DNA of 64,000 nucleotides, taken from NCBI GenBank assembly GCA_012838345.1, contig DUPK01000071.1, forward strand, positions 1-64,000. The letters are read 5' to 3'. Position 1 is the stretch's first letter, and the number at the start of each line of letters is the position of its first letter. The notes beneath the pieces are model-generated. The model saw nothing but the letters and a program-made list of their open reading frames with translations, was not told the origin of the DNA and searched no databases. Source of the stretch: Clostridiales bacterium (GTDB lineage: Bacteria; Bacillota; Clostridia; Oscillospirales; Oscillospiraceae). Positions 16,805 to 26,087 of the stretch are shown here, piece by piece. A program made the translations under genes and the position numbers.

Positions 16805-18337
16805 CTACAAATAAAAAACCGGCTCAATTATCGTCTCGCCATCAAGTTTGCCCACATATATCCGCTCTATCAAAAGCTCCGCCACCGCCCTTTTATCTTC
16901 AAAAGATATTCTCTCCCAGCGCTTAAAATAATGGCCGAGCTCACATGAGGCGGCAGGCAGCGCGGACTTCTTCCCACGCTGAGACCTTGCTTCCGAAAGG
17001 CTTTTGCTTAGCTCCTTCAACTCCATATCCAGCCTTTCTATCTCCTCGTTCATATACTTCATCAGGGTTTCGTTTGCCTGGGAGACCTTACTTAACAAGC
17101 TCTTAATTTCCGCTTCTTTTTGAGTAATCCTCTGTTTTATTCCCTGTACGATTTTGTCCGGCTGTTCGCTCTCTTCCCTTTTCTTAAGCTCCAAACCGGA
17201 ATAGTGCCTTGCCATAATTTCAAGCACATTATCCTCAAGCAGGGCTTGCCTTACCGCCCCGATGCCTTCGCATTTATTCGTCAGCGAACGGCGGCTGCAA
17301 ACATAGTATTCGTTCGTTTTTGACTTGCCAATCCACCTTACAAAGCGCAGGGCGTATCCGCATTTTATGCATTTCAGCCTGATTAGCCAGGAGTGGCTTG
17401 CTCTTTTCCCGTTCGGGATACTCCTGTTGTTTTCGGCTTTGAGCCTGCACTTAAGCCAGGTCTCCGAATCCACTATCCCCTCGTGCGGTGCTATGACCAA
17501 TCTTAGGTTTCCGTAGTCGCTCATGTCCTTGCGCGTCCGGGAACTCCCCTTTATTGAGTATAAATAGCAGCCCCTGATGCCTGCAAAATCGCAGGGTTCG
17601 TTTATAATCTCGGTGCCTCTCACTTTGAAAAAATTATATACGTCAATATCGGCGCGGACATATACTGGATTTTTAAGCAGCTCGGTTATGCGGGCGGAGT
17701 TCCAACCGCCCCTGGTTTTCCTTATGTTGTTTGTGTCTAGATACCTCACTATATTGCTGACGGTCCAGCCTTGCCTTGAATATAGTGAATAAATCAGCCT
17801 TATTTGCTCCGCTTCGTCCTCCTTTGCCGTGTATTTTGCTGTTTTTATACCGTCTATAACCGCCGTTTCCTTCATAAATCCGTAGGGAATTCTGCCGCCC
17901 ATGTAATAGCCTTTCATGCTCCTGCTTGCGTAGGCGTCCTCCACCCGCATTTGAATCGTTTCTCTCTCAAGCTGGGCAAAGACTATGCATATGTTGAGCA
18001 TGGCGCGGCCCATCGGCGTTGATGTGTCAAACTTCTCCGTCGTAGAAACAAACTCGACCTTGTGCCGGGTAAATACCTCCATCATCTTTGAAAAGTCCAG
18101 TATCGACCTGCTAATTCTGTCCAGCTTGTAGACGATTACCCTGCTTATCTCGTTATTGCTGATGTCGTCCATCATTCTTTGAAACTGCGGCCTTTCGGTG
18201 TTCTTGCCGCTGAAGCCTCTGTCCTGATAGACCCTGTACTCCTCCCCCCTTGTCTCATGCAGGCAATACTCAATCTGGCTTTCAATCGAAATACTGTCTG
18301 CCTTGTCAACCGACTGTCTTGCGTAAATGGCGACCAT
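16805..18337 (-). CDS. Large serine recombinase of the 27.5-kb element
   Basis: 510 residues. The N-terminal resolvase domain has the catalytic Ser in YARQS (Ser9) and the RVIVYKLDRISRS segment. It is followed by the recombinase domain (GYYMGGRIPYGF), a zinc ribbon (CIKCG...CSRR...C, about residues 330-360), a coiled coil rich in Glu/Lys/Ile (about 395-450) and a C-terminal segment. It cuts and religates DNA at short att sites. Its stop lies three bases from the element arm at 16802, and GGGGGTGATAAGAC precedes its ATG. It should catalyse insertion into, and with a directionality factor excision from, cotJC. Confidence 0.93.
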   Translation of the reverse strand: MVAIYARQSVDKADSISIESQIEYCLHETRGEEYRVYQDRGFSGKNTERPQFQRMMDDISNNEISRVIVYKLDRISRSILDFSKMMEVFTRHKVEFVSTTEKFDTSTPMGRAMLNICIVFAQLERETIQMRVEDAYASRSMKGYYMGGRIPYGFMKETAVIDGIKTAKYTAKEDEAEQIRLIYSLYSRQGWTVSNIVRYLDTNNIRKTRGGWNSARITELLKNPVYVRADIDVYNFFKVRGTEIINEPCDFAGIRGCYLYSIKGSSRTRKDMSDYGNLRLVIAPHEGIVDSETWLKCRLKAENNRSIPNGKRASHSWLIRLKCIKCGYALRFVRWIGKSKTNEYYVCSRRSLTNKCEGIGAVRQALLEDNVLEIMARHYSGLELKKREESEQPDKIVQGIKQRITQKEAEIKSLLSKVSQANETLMKYMNEEIERLDMELKELSKSLSEARSQRGKKSALPAASCELGHYFKRWERISFEDKRAVAELLIERIYVGKLDGETIIEPVFYL

Positions 18338-18361
18338 GTCTTATCACCCCCTTCAATGCAT

Positions 18362-18394
18362 AATGGCTGATACCGTTTTTATGTATCAGCCATT
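18362..18394 (-). repeat. Perfect hairpin between the small ORF and the recombinase
   Basis: AATGGCTGATAC and its exact complement with a nine-base loop, located between the stop of the small gene and the recombinase ribosome site. There is no T tract, so attenuation of recombinase expression or mRNA processing is more likely than simple termination. Confidence 0.6.
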
Positions 18395-18400
18395 TACGCT

Positions 18401-18574
18401 TCAGTCTTCAAACCTGTATTTATGAAGGATGTTATAAAGCTCTTCCTGTATCATCGCCTTTCGTCTTTTTAACTCATCTTCATCGAGCTTGGGACGGTGG
18501 CTTATCGCTTTGACCCCCTTTTCCCTGTCGTATGTTACTTCCGAATAGTAATTATCCAAATCAATATCAGCCAT
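18401..18574 (-). CDS. Small charged protein upstream of the recombinase
   Basis: 57 residues (MADIDLDNYYSEV...NILHKYRFED), rich in Asp, Glu, Lys and Arg with a probable C-terminal helix. ATG is preferred over an upstream in-frame GTG, with GTGAGG upstream. It is on the recombinase strand, 63 bases before it. No family was recognised. Because the second element also has a small gene just before its recombinase, an accessory or directionality role is possible, though the two small proteins are not obviously alike. Confidence 0.5.
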   Translation of the reverse strand: MADIDLDNYYSEVTYDREKGVKAISHRPKLDEDELKRRKAMIQEELYNILHKYRFED

Positions 18575-18636
18575 TGATTCCGGCCTCACCCCCTAACCCA
18601 TGTTTATTTATATTCGGGAAAACCGGAAATATTGCT

Positions 18637-18677
18637 GAAAAAAGCCTGCGGCGCTTTATTTAAGCGCCGCAGGCTTT
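18637..18677 (-). terminator. Terminator of the MATE gene
   Basis: On the minus strand a 15-bp perfect stem (AAGCCTGCGGCGCTT and complement) with a five-base loop is followed by TTTTTT. Strong intrinsic terminator. Confidence 0.9.
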
Positions 18678-18712
18678 GATTTCACGAAGACTTGTTTTAA
18701 TTCTGGGCGGTT

Positions 18713-20068
18713 TTAAGCCGTGACATGGGCATCCCGTAGCTCGCCCTTTGTGCGCATTTTCCTGTAAATGAGAAGGCATACGATAAGGTCCAGAGCCGAT
18801 CCGAAATACCAGGACCAGAAAAGCCCTGTATAGCTTTGCAGGAGCTTCGTCAGGAAAAAGCTCATTGCAACGCGGACCGCGAAATCGAGGACGGTGACAT
18901 AGAAAAAGTCCCGGGTCCTGCCGAGTCCCCTCAATAGCCCGCCACTTGTGATTATAAAGCAGATAATGAGGTAATCTGGAGATATAATCCGAAGGAAGTT
19001 TACCCCTACTTCTATAAGCTTGGGGTCGGGCGTGCCGCTGGTAAAAAGGCCCACCAAGAACGGCGAGAAAAGCTGCATAATCAAAATGATAAAGGCGGCA
19101 ACCCCGAGGCAGAAGAGGGAAAAAACCTTATAGCCTTCTATGATTCGGTCGCGGCGCCCCGCGCCGTAGTTTTGCGCGGCAAAGCTTGAAAATGCCGTGC
19201 CTATGGTGTTCATGCTCATGTAGGCGAAGTTGTGTATCTTTGCCGCCGCCTCATAGCCCGCGATGACGGAATCCGAAAAGGTGTTTACAAGGCTCTGGAC
19301 GACGGTGTGCGCCAGCGCAACGCAGGACTGCTGGAAGATACTCGGAACCGAGATGCGGCAAATTTCCCTGAAAAGCCGGGGCTCAAAGAGCGACGCGGCT
19401 TCCTCGGTTTTTATGCTGCGAATCTTTCGGATAAGTATGAGCGTTGAGAGCAGCGCCGCGATAAGCTGGGAGGCCGTAGTCGCCCAGGCAGCGCCTATCA
19501 CACCGAGATTTAGGCGGCCAACCGCGAGAATGCAGAGGAAAATGTTCAGTACCGAGGACATAAACAGGAAATAAAGCGGGCGCTTTGCATCCCCCAGCCC
19601 CGCGAAAATCGCGTTCGAGGTGTTGTATATGAACATCGGCAGCACGCCGACGGAATAAACGGCGAGATAGGCGGAGGAAGCGTCAAGTATGCTCGGAGAA
19701 GCGTTCAACAGTCTCATAATCGGGCGGCTGAGCAGCACTCCCGCAAGCGAGAGAGCAATTCCGAGCAGGACAAGGGAAACAATCGAGGTAAATATCGCGC
19801 TTTTCATGTCGCGCAGCTTCTTGGCCCCGAAAAGCTGGGAGATTACCACGGAGGAGCCCATCGAGGCGCCCGTCGCGACGGCTATGTAGAAAAGGGTGAT
19901 GGGGTAAGCCGCTCCGACCGAGGCCAGGGCGGCAGAGCCGACCATGCGCCCTACGATAACGCTGTTTGCGATATTGTAGGTCTGCTGTAAAACGGTGCTG
20001 AGCACCAGCGGCAGGGAAAAAGTAATCACCGCTCTGGAGGGTTTCTCTAGGGTAAGGTCCCTTAGCAT
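18713..20068 (-). CDS. MATE family efflux transporter
   Basis: 451 residues with about twelve hydrophobic segments. The family features are the opening PSRAVITFSLPLVLSTVLQQTYNIANSVIVGR and, in the second half, the matching VPSIFQQSCVALAHTVVQ segment, showing the internal duplication. MATE proteins exchange Na+ or H+ for organic cations or aromatics at the cytoplasmic membrane. As cargo of a polyphenol island it might export toxic phenolics, but that is inference. It has its own terminator and stands apart from the neighbouring molybdate operon, which is divergent. Confidence 0.9.
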   Translation of the reverse strand: MLRDLTLEKPSRAVITFSLPLVLSTVLQQTYNIANSVIVGRMVGSAALASVGAAYPITLFYIAVATGASMGSSVVISQLFGAKKLRDMKSAIFTSIVSLVLLGIALSLAGVLLSRPIMRLLNASPSILDASSAYLAVYSVGVLPMFIYNTSNAIFAGLGDAKRPLYFLFMSSVLNIFLCILAVGRLNLGVIGAAWATTASQLIAALLSTLILIRKIRSIKTEEAASLFEPRLFREICRISVPSIFQQSCVALAHTVVQSLVNTFSDSVIAGYEAAAKIHNFAYMSMNTIGTAFSSFAAQNYGAGRRDRIIEGYKVFSLFCLGVAAFIILIMQLFSPFLVGLFTSGTPDPKLIEVGVNFLRIISPDYLIICFIITSGGLLRGLGRTRDFFYVTVLDFAVRVAMSFFLTKLLQSYTGLFWSWYFGSALDLIVCLLIYRKMRTKGELRDAHVTA

Positions 20069-20346
20069 CAGGTCACACCTTCCGATTTAGATACATAGCA
20101 TCATTATAATACAAGTTCATATTTTTAGAAACGTCTTTTTTATTACCGGCGTCACAACCGGGAGGGTGTAAACGCGCCGTAACAACCTGGCGGTAGTCTT
20201 GCTTACAACATAATAAAAGTTGACGTTTTTCAATGCTGCATATAGAATATAAAATAGCGATAGAATAACTGGCTTTCAGCAAAAATCAACATAATATGAA
20301 ATCTCTGAGCGAAGATGTCTGCAGCCTTAAATGGTATGACATCCAG

Positions 20347-20508
20347 CCGGCACACTTACGGTTATATTTTTCAATTTGTGTGCCCGGGTTTGGCGGAAAA
20401 CTGCCGAGCCTTCCGTGTTTGAAAAGGAGATGCGCGGTCTGGCGCCCCCTTCTTGGGGACGTCCGGTTTGCTTCCGTGTGTTCCTTTTTAGGACACGCGG
20501 ATTTTTTG
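20347..20508 (+). promoter_or_regulatory. Candidate riboswitch with terminator (possibly Moco-type)
   Basis: A GC-rich leader before the MobA/ABC operon with successive helices: CCGGCACAC/GTGTGCCCGG, GGTTTGGC/GCCGAGCC (20387-20110 region, that is 20387-20410), a CCCC/GGGG hairpin near 20445-20457, and finally a terminator stem (CCGTGTGTTCC/GGACACGCGG, 20474-20500) followed by TTTTTT. A structured domain ending in a terminator before a metal-cofactor operon suggests transcription attenuation. The CCGAGCC element and the genes controlled recall molybdenum-cofactor riboswitches, but the consensus was not verified. A 78-codon ORF across it is considered spurious. Confidence 0.45.
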
Positions 20509-20569
20509 ATATGGTATAAAAATTACCTCTAGCTGAGTAATGAAACCAAACGGGATGGGGACGCGTAGC

Positions 20570-21760
20570 ATGAAAATCGGCGCGGTAATATTAAGGGGCG
20601 GCAGGAGCAGCCGCATGGGCAGCGACAAGGCCGGGCTGAGGCTCGGCGGAAGGACCTTTCTTGAACTTATAAAGGGTGAGCTTTCGGACTTTGACGAGCT
20701 GCTCATTTCCGTTGCCGAGGGCGAAGGAGATGCCGGCACGGTTTCTGATATTTACAAGAAGTGCGGCCCTATGGGCGGGATTTATTCGGCGCTGAGGGCG
20801 GCGAAGTCCGACGCCCTGCTGGTCGTGCCCTGCGATTTGCCTCTGTTCGGGCGCTCTCTGGCAAGGGAGCTTGCGGCGAACATGGACGAGGATACCGACG
20901 CCCTTATCTGCGTTACAGACGATAAGATACACCCGATTTGCGGAATATACTCAAAGTCCTGCCTTGAAACTATGAAATACTGCCTTGAGTCAGGTCAGCT
21001 CAGGATGAGGCTGCTGCTCGAAAGGCTCCGTACAAGGCAGCTATACGTGAGCGATATGGCCTATATGCTGAAAAACATAAACACCCCGGAGGATTTTAAA
21101 GCCCTCTATACCGGCGATATGGGCTGCAAGCTGCTGCCCAGCAAACGCAACCTTGTCCTTCTTATGACAGGCCGCAGGCCGCCCTACATAATCAAAAGAT
21201 TTGCGGAAAAAGCCCCGCTTGAGAGAGAGCTGTCGGTGCTTAATAGACTTAGCGCCGCGGGGCTGCCGGTCTCGGCGGCGAGGCGGACAGACGAAAACAC
21301 GCTCGAGCTTGAGTATCTCCCGGGAATCACGGCGCTTGAGTATTTTGAAAAAAGAGAAGCAGAAGGCGCCTTCTTTGGAGAGAAAGACAAAGATGTCTGC
21401 AATCTCCTTGTTAACTGGCTATCGGATTTCTACTCAGCGGCGGGCGAAGGCATCTGCCTTAACGACATGAACCTGCGGAACTTCATATATCAGCCGGAGA
21501 AGGGCCGCTTTGTCGGTGTCGATTTTGAATGCTGCGGAGAAGGAATACGCAGCCGCGACGCGGGGGCTTTGCTTGCGTACATACTGAGCTATCACCCCGG
21601 GTTTACGTCCTACAAGCTCGCGATGGCCGAATATCTCCGCTCCCTGCTTGCGGACATGCTCGGCATTTTGGAAGAAGAAATTAAAAAGGAGTGCTCGGCG
21701 GAGCTTGAAAGCATCAGGCTCAGGCGCGGGGCCGGAAACAGGAGGGGTGGCTGCGGATGA
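20570..21760 (+). CDS. MobA-like guanylyltransferase fused to a kinase-like domain
   Basis: About 396 residues. Residues 1-195 form a MobA-type nucleotidyltransferase: LRGGRSSRMGSDK (8-20) binds GTP and VVPCDLPLFGR holds the metal-binding Asp. MobA attaches GMP to molybdopterin, as needed for bis-MGD enzymes such as the transhydroxylases encoded nearby. Residues ~200-390 resemble an aminoglycoside/choline-kinase-like fold: YIIKRF (ATP Lys), then LNDMNLRNFIY with the catalytic Asp-x-x-x-x-Asn, and VGVDFE in place of DxD. The fusion is unusual. The start MKIGAVIL fits the family; a slightly longer ATG start is possible. It overlaps the ABC permease by four bases. Confidence 0.75.
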   Translation: MKIGAVILRGGRSSRMGSDKAGLRLGGRTFLELIKGELSDFDELLISVAEGEGDAGTVSDIYKKCGPMGGIYSALRAAKSDALLVVPCDLPLFGRSLARELAANMDEDTDALICVTDDKIHPICGIYSKSCLETMKYCLESGQLRMRLLLERLRTRQLYVSDMAYMLKNINTPEDFKALYTGDMGCKLLPSKRNLVLLMTGRRPPYIIKRFAEKAPLERELSVLNRLSAAGLPVSAARRTDENTLELEYLPGITALEYFEKREAEGAFFGEKDKDVCNLLVNWLSDFYSAAGEGICLNDMNLRNFIYQPEKGRFVGVDFECCGEGIRSRDAGALLAYILSYHPGFTSYKLAMAEYLRSLLADMLGILEEEIKKECSAELESIRLRRGAGNRRGGCG

Positions 21761-22770
21761 AAAAACACCTTTCAGGCGCCAGGGTAATCCTGCTGCTTTC
21801 GTTTTTGCTTGCGGCGGCTATTGCCGTCTCCTTCTGCATTGGCAGGTTCTCCGTCGGCGCAAAGCAGCTTTTCTATATCCTGCTGTCAAGGATAACATAT
21901 ATCAAGCCCTTCTGGTCTGACACCATGGAAGCGGTGGTGTTCAACATACGCCTGCCGCGCATCCTGCTCGCCTGTCTTGTCGGCTGCTCTCTTTCGGCTG
22001 CGGGCGCGGTGTATCAGGGAGTTTTCCAAAACCCCATGGCCTCACCCGATTTGCTCGGAGCTTCCTCGGGCGCGGCCTTCGGCGCGGCGCTTGCCATACT
22101 TCTCGGCGCCTCCAGCGCGATGATTACCGCCTCTGCCTTTATATCCGGTATAGTCTCCGTCGTACTTGTCCTGCTCATCGGGCAGCGCGCGCCGGGCAAG
22201 AAGGTCGTAAACCTCATACTCGCGGGGATTATGATAAGCTCAATCACCTCGGCGGGCACCTCGTTCATCAAGCTGGTGGCGGACCCTGCCAATCAGCTGC
22301 CCGCGATTACATACTGGCTCATGGGCAGTCTGTCGGGCGCAAAGCGCAGCGAGCTGTTTTTCGCGGCGAAACCCATGGCAATCGGCCTTATTATACTTTT
22401 TGCAATAAGGTGGCGGATAAACATACTCTCGCTCGGCGACGACGAGGCGCGGACCATGGGCGTGAACGTAAACCTCCTGAGGGTAATCGCAGCCCTCTGC
22501 GCCACGCTGCTCACGGCGGCGAGCGTTTCGGTGAGCGGAATGATAGGCTGGGTGGGGCTTGTGACGCCGCACATTTGCCGAAGGCTCGTCGGCAACGATT
22601 ACAGGCACCTCATGCCCGCGTCCATGCTTGGAGGCGCGCTTTTCCTGCTGATTGTGGACAATATCTCGCGCAGCCTTCTCTCGACCGAAATACCAATCGG
22701 CATTCTCACGGCCTTCATAGGCGCGCCCTTCTTCATTTACCTCATACTTCGGAAAGGAGGCAGGGTATGA
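21757..22770 (+). CDS. FecCD-type ABC permease, probable molybdate/tungstate importer
   Basis: 337 residues with about ten membrane helices and the FecCD/BtuC signature (NIRLPRILLACLVGCSLSAAGAVYQGVFQNPMA in part: RLPRILLACLVG, QNPMASPDLLG; later GMIGWVGLVTPHICR). This class usually imports Fe-siderophore, heme or B12, but MolB of the molybdate/tungstate system is also of this type. Genes overlap by ATGA on both sides, forming a tight operon with MobA-like, ATPase and binding-protein genes. The coupling to MobA and three molybdenum-enzyme genes favours molybdate or tungstate. Confidence 0.88.
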   Translation: MKKHLSGARVILLLSFLLAAAIAVSFCIGRFSVGAKQLFYILLSRITYIKPFWSDTMEAVVFNIRLPRILLACLVGCSLSAAGAVYQGVFQNPMASPDLLGASSGAAFGAALAILLGASSAMITASAFISGIVSVVLVLLIGQRAPGKKVVNLILAGIMISSITSAGTSFIKLVADPANQLPAITYWLMGSLSGAKRSELFFAAKPMAIGLIILFAIRWRINILSLGDDEARTMGVNVNLLRVIAALCATLLTAASVSVSGMIGWVGLVTPHICRRLVGNDYRHLMPASMLGGALFLLIVDNISRSLLSTEIPIGILTAFIGAPFFIYLILRKGGRV

Positions 22771-23549
22771 GCTTATCGGTGGAAAACCTGAGGTTTGCCT
22801 ACGGGCGGCAGGAGGTGCTAAAGGGCATTTCCTTCACCGCCTCGGAGGGCGAGCTGCTCTCGGTGCTCGGCTGCAACGGGGCGGGCAAGTCGACGCTTTT
22901 TAAATGCATGCTGGGACTGCTGAGCAATTATTCGGGCAGAATCCTCGCAGACGGCCAGGACATAAAAAACCTTTCGCTGAGAACGCTAGCGAAGAAAACC
23001 GCCTATATTCCGCAGCTGCATTACCCCGCCTTCAACTACAGCGTATTTGACATGGTGCTTATGGGCACGGCGCACAGGGTCTCCCCGATGCGCTCCCCCG
23101 ACGCCGAAGAAAAAAGCAGAGCCTGGTGCGCGATAAGCCAGATGGGCATAGAGGATCTCTCCGAAAGAAGCTACAACCATTTAAGCGGCGGCGAGCAGCA
23201 GCTTGTCCTGATTGCAAGGGCGCTTGCGCAGGAGACGCGGATTCTAATACTGGACGAGCCCACGGCGAGCCTCGATTTTGGCAACCGCATCAGGGTGCTT
23301 GCAAAGATAAAGGAGCTTGCCGGGAAAGGCTATACGGTCATACAGTCGACCCACGACCCCGAAAACGCGTTTATGTATTCGGACAGGGTGATTGCGCTGA
23401 AGGACGGAAGGCTGATAGCCGACGGCCCGCCCGCCGAAATTCTGACCTCGGAGCTGATGAAGGAGCTCTACGGGGTCGATGTCGACGTCCGAAGCCTTGA
23501 AGACGATAAAATAAGGGTTTGCATACCGATAAACGGGAGGTACATATGA
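22767..23549 (+). CDS. ABC transporter ATP-binding protein (FecE/MolC-like)
   Basis: 260 residues: Walker A GCNGAGKST (35-43), signature LSGGEQQ, Walker B ILILDEPTA and the switch His in QSTHDPE. It powers the FecCD-type permease encoded upstream; ATG overlaps the permease stop (ATGA). A long in-frame extension upstream exists only as a shadow of the permease gene. The ATP-binding subunit itself does not reveal the substrate. Confidence 0.92.
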   Translation: MSLSVENLRFAYGRQEVLKGISFTASEGELLSVLGCNGAGKSTLFKCMLGLLSNYSGRILADGQDIKNLSLRTLAKKTAYIPQLHYPAFNYSVFDMVLMGTAHRVSPMRSPDAEEKSRAWCAISQMGIEDLSERSYNHLSGGEQQLVLIARALAQETRILILDEPTASLDFGNRIRVLAKIKELAGKGYTVIQSTHDPENAFMYSDRVIALKDGRLIADGPPAEILTSELMKELYGVDVDVRSLEDDKIRVCIPINGRYI

Positions 23550-24646
23550 AACTGTGGAAAACACTACCGGCTTTACTGCTGGCACTCGCGCTTACGCTCA
23601 GCCTTACAGCCTGCGCCGCGAAACCTGAAAGCACGCCTGCACCTGCCGAAACACAAAGCCCGGGAGAAACGGGCAAAAACAGGACGGTCATTTTTAAGGA
23701 CTCAACCGGGCGCGAGGTCGAGGTCCCGGCTGAGATAAGGCGCATAGCGGTGACAGGCCCTCTGGCCCAGACTGTGGTCTTTGCCCTCGCCCCAGACATG
23801 CTTGTCGGTCTCTCCAGCGCCTTCCCCGAGTCGGCAAAGGGATTTATTGACGAAAAATACCTTGAGCTGCCGGTTCTCGGCCATCTCTACGGGACAAAGG
23901 GGGACTTAAACCTTGAAACCCTGCTCGACTCTGAGCCGCAGGTGGTAATCGACATCGGAGAGACGGGCGGGAAGGTCGGCGCCGACATGGACGAGCTTTC
24001 AAGTCAGACGGGTATTCCCTTTGTGCATATCTCAGCTTCAATAGACAATATGAGCAGGACCTACGATATGCTCGGCGAGCTCCTGGGCAGAAAAAGCGAA
24101 GCAAAGGCCCTCGGCGATTATTGCGACGAGATTTACAGGAGAGTTACGGAGATAGCAGGCTCAGTTCATAAGGTCGGGATTCTATACTGCCTCGGAGACA
24201 AGGGGCTCAACGTCATCGCCAGGGGCTCCTACCATTCAGAGGCGATTGACCTAATCGCGGACAACAGGGCTGTCGTGGCAACGCCCTCGTCAAAGGGCAC
24301 CGGCAACGAGGTCGACATGGAGCAGATTCTCAACTGGGACCCCGAGGTTATAGTCTTTGCGCCGGAGAGCATATACGAGACCGTATCCGGGGATCCCGCC
24401 TGGCAAAAGCTTAGGGCAATATCGAGCGGAAGGTACTACGAAGTACCCAACGGGATACACAACTGGATGGGCTTTCCCCCCTCGGTTCAAAGGTATATGG
24501 GCATGCTCTGGCTGACGAAAATTCTGTACCCCGAGGAAGCGACATACGAGCTCTACGGCGAAATTCAGAGATATTACGAGCTGTTTTACCACTGCGAGCT
24601 GACTGTTGAGCAGTACAATTCCCTTATGAAAAATTCACTGGGCTAA
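23546..24646 (+). CDS. Lipoprotein substrate-binding protein of the metal ABC importer
   Basis: 366 residues with a lipoprotein signal peptide (lipobox LTAC, Cys23), a Pro/Thr-rich linker (to about residue 45) and a class III (BtuF/FecB/MolA-like) binding domain starting at RTVIFKDSTGREVEVP. The protein should be tethered outside the membrane. The C-terminal GIHNWMGFPPS segment may line the ligand pocket. The start overlaps the ATPase stop. The ligand is inferred as molybdate/tungstate from context; Fe-siderophore cannot be excluded. Confidence 0.88.
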   Translation: MKLWKTLPALLLALALTLSLTACAAKPESTPAPAETQSPGETGKNRTVIFKDSTGREVEVPAEIRRIAVTGPLAQTVVFALAPDMLVGLSSAFPESAKGFIDEKYLELPVLGHLYGTKGDLNLETLLDSEPQVVIDIGETGGKVGADMDELSSQTGIPFVHISASIDNMSRTYDMLGELLGRKSEAKALGDYCDEIYRRVTEIAGSVHKVGILYCLGDKGLNVIARGSYHSEAIDLIADNRAVVATPSSKGTGNEVDMEQILNWDPEVIVFAPESIYETVSGDPAWQKLRAISSGRYYEVPNGIHNWMGFPPSVQRYMGMLWLTKILYPEEATYELYGEIQRYYELFYHCELTVEQYNSLMKNSLG

Positions 24647-24670
24647 GCGCAGATGCTATATCAACAAACG

Positions 24671-24708
24671 AAGATACCGAAGGTTATTGCCTTCGGTATC
24701 TTGTTGTT
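24671..24708 (+). terminator. Terminator of the MobA/ABC operon
   Basis: AAGATACCGAAGG and its perfect complement around a six-base loop, followed by TTGTTGTT. It lies 24 bases after the binding-protein stop. Confidence 0.85.
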
Positions 24709-24819
24709 AAGAGTAGATTTGCGATTTTTTCTGCAGGGATTCGTGGATTAATCAGCCTCCGGAAGCTTCCCAATCAGTTGATAATCAGTGGGAGTATTTA
24801 CCTCTCTCGGTATGTAAGA

Positions 24820-26001
24820 TTATACTTTCTCCCAGATGGTGGCAACGCCCATTCCGCCGCCTATGCAGAGCGTCGAAAGGCCGATTTTTGCCTCGGGACG
24901 CCTTTTCATCTCATGTATGAGAGTTACGATAATGCGTGCGCCGGAAGCGCCGACGGGGTGCCCTAAAGCTATCGCACCGCCGTTTACGTTGACCTTAGAT
25001 GCGTCAAAGCCGAGGTCTCGGCATACGGCGATTGACTGCGCGGCAAAGGCCTCGTTTGCCTCGACAAGGTCGATGTCGTCGGCGGTAAGCTTTGCCCGCT
25101 CCATGGCCTGACGGGAGGCAAAAACCGGGGCGACGCCCATTATTGAGGGGTCAATGCCGCCGTGCCCCCAGGATACAAGGCGGGCCATCGGTTTGAGGCC
25201 GAACTTCTTTACGGCGCCCTCGGATGCAAGAAGCACCGCGGCGGCGCCGTCGTTTATTCCCGAAGCGTTGCCCGCCGTGACAAGGCCGCCGTCCCTCTTG
25301 AAGGCGGGCTTCAGGGCGGCAAGGGCCTCCGCGCTGGTGGCGCGGGGGTACTCGTCAACCTTAAACTCAATCGTCTGTTTTTTGACCGTCACGGGAACGG
25401 GAACGATTTCCTCTTCAAACTTCCCCGCGGCTATCGCCGCTGCCGCGCGCTGCTGCGAGCGCAGGGCGAAGGCGTCAAGTTCCTCACGTGTAATACCCCA
25501 TTTTTCACATACGTTTTCCGCGGTCATGCCCATGTGGTAGTCGTTATAGACATCCCAGAGGGCGTCGTGAATCATGGAGTCTTTCATCGTGACATTTCCC
25601 ATGCGGGCGCCGTAGCGCGCCGAATCAAGCAGGTACGGAGCTGCCGACATGTTCTCAGTTCCGCCCGCAAGAACGACCTCAGCATCACCGCTGATAATTG
25701 AGCGGGCAGCTTCAATTACGCTCTTCATGCCAGAACCGCAGACCATACCAACCGTATATGCCGGTTTTTCAACGGGAATGGAGGCCCCGATTGCCACCTG
25801 GCGGGCGACATTCTGGCCAAGCCCGGCAGTCAGAACACAGCCGAATATCACCTCGTCCACGTTTTCGGGGGCGAGACCGGCACGGCGCAGGGCTTCCTTT
25901 GCGACTATCGTGCCGAGCTTCGGTGCCGGAACATCCTTGAGAGTGCCGCCAAAAGTACCTATCGCGGTTCTGCAACAGCTTACAAGATAAATGTTTTTCA
26001 A
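24820..26001 (-). CDS. Acetyl-CoA acetyltransferase (thiolase), copy 1
   Basis: 393 residues with the full thiolase set: nucleophilic Cys88 in VCGSGMKSV, His348 in GHPVGASG and Cys379 in LCIGGGMG. It cleaves acetoacetyl-CoA with CoA to two acetyl-CoA (or the reverse) in the cytosol. In this island it would finish the phloroglucinol route by consuming the acetoacetyl-CoA made by the lyase and CoA-transferase. The start is TTG, eight bases after GGAGGG. A candidate MerR-type promoter for it lies beyond the opposite-strand cupin gene at 26566-26596. Confidence 0.93.
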   Translation of the reverse strand: MKNIYLVSCCRTAIGTFGGTLKDVPAPKLGTIVAKEALRRAGLAPENVDEVIFGCVLTAGLGQNVARQVAIGASIPVEKPAYTVGMVCGSGMKSVIEAARSIISGDAEVVLAGGTENMSAAPYLLDSARYGARMGNVTMKDSMIHDALWDVYNDYHMGMTAENVCEKWGITREELDAFALRSQQRAAAAIAAGKFEEEIVPVPVTVKKQTIEFKVDEYPRATSAEALAALKPAFKRDGGLVTAGNASGINDGAAAVLLASEGAVKKFGLKPMARLVSWGHGGIDPSIMGVAPVFASRQAMERAKLTADDIDLVEANEAFAAQSIAVCRDLGFDASKVNVNGGAIALGHPVGASGARIIVTLIHEMKRRPEAKIGLSTLCIGGGMGVATIWEKV

Positions 26002-26087
26002 GCTTTGACCCTCCTATTATTATTAATAATTTTTCTTACCGTATAATTTGCACCGCTTAAGCAAACGCGGCAACAACCAAAAAGCGC

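Noticed and set aside
20296..20532. 78-codon ORF before the MobA-kinase gene
   Set aside because: It spans the hairpins and the terminator of the leader, lacks a ribosome site and resembles no protein.
21757..24646. Iron-siderophore importer
   Set aside because: The transporter fold allows it, but fusion of the operon to a MobA-type gene and several molybdenum enzymes makes molybdate/tungstate more likely. Kept only as an alternative.
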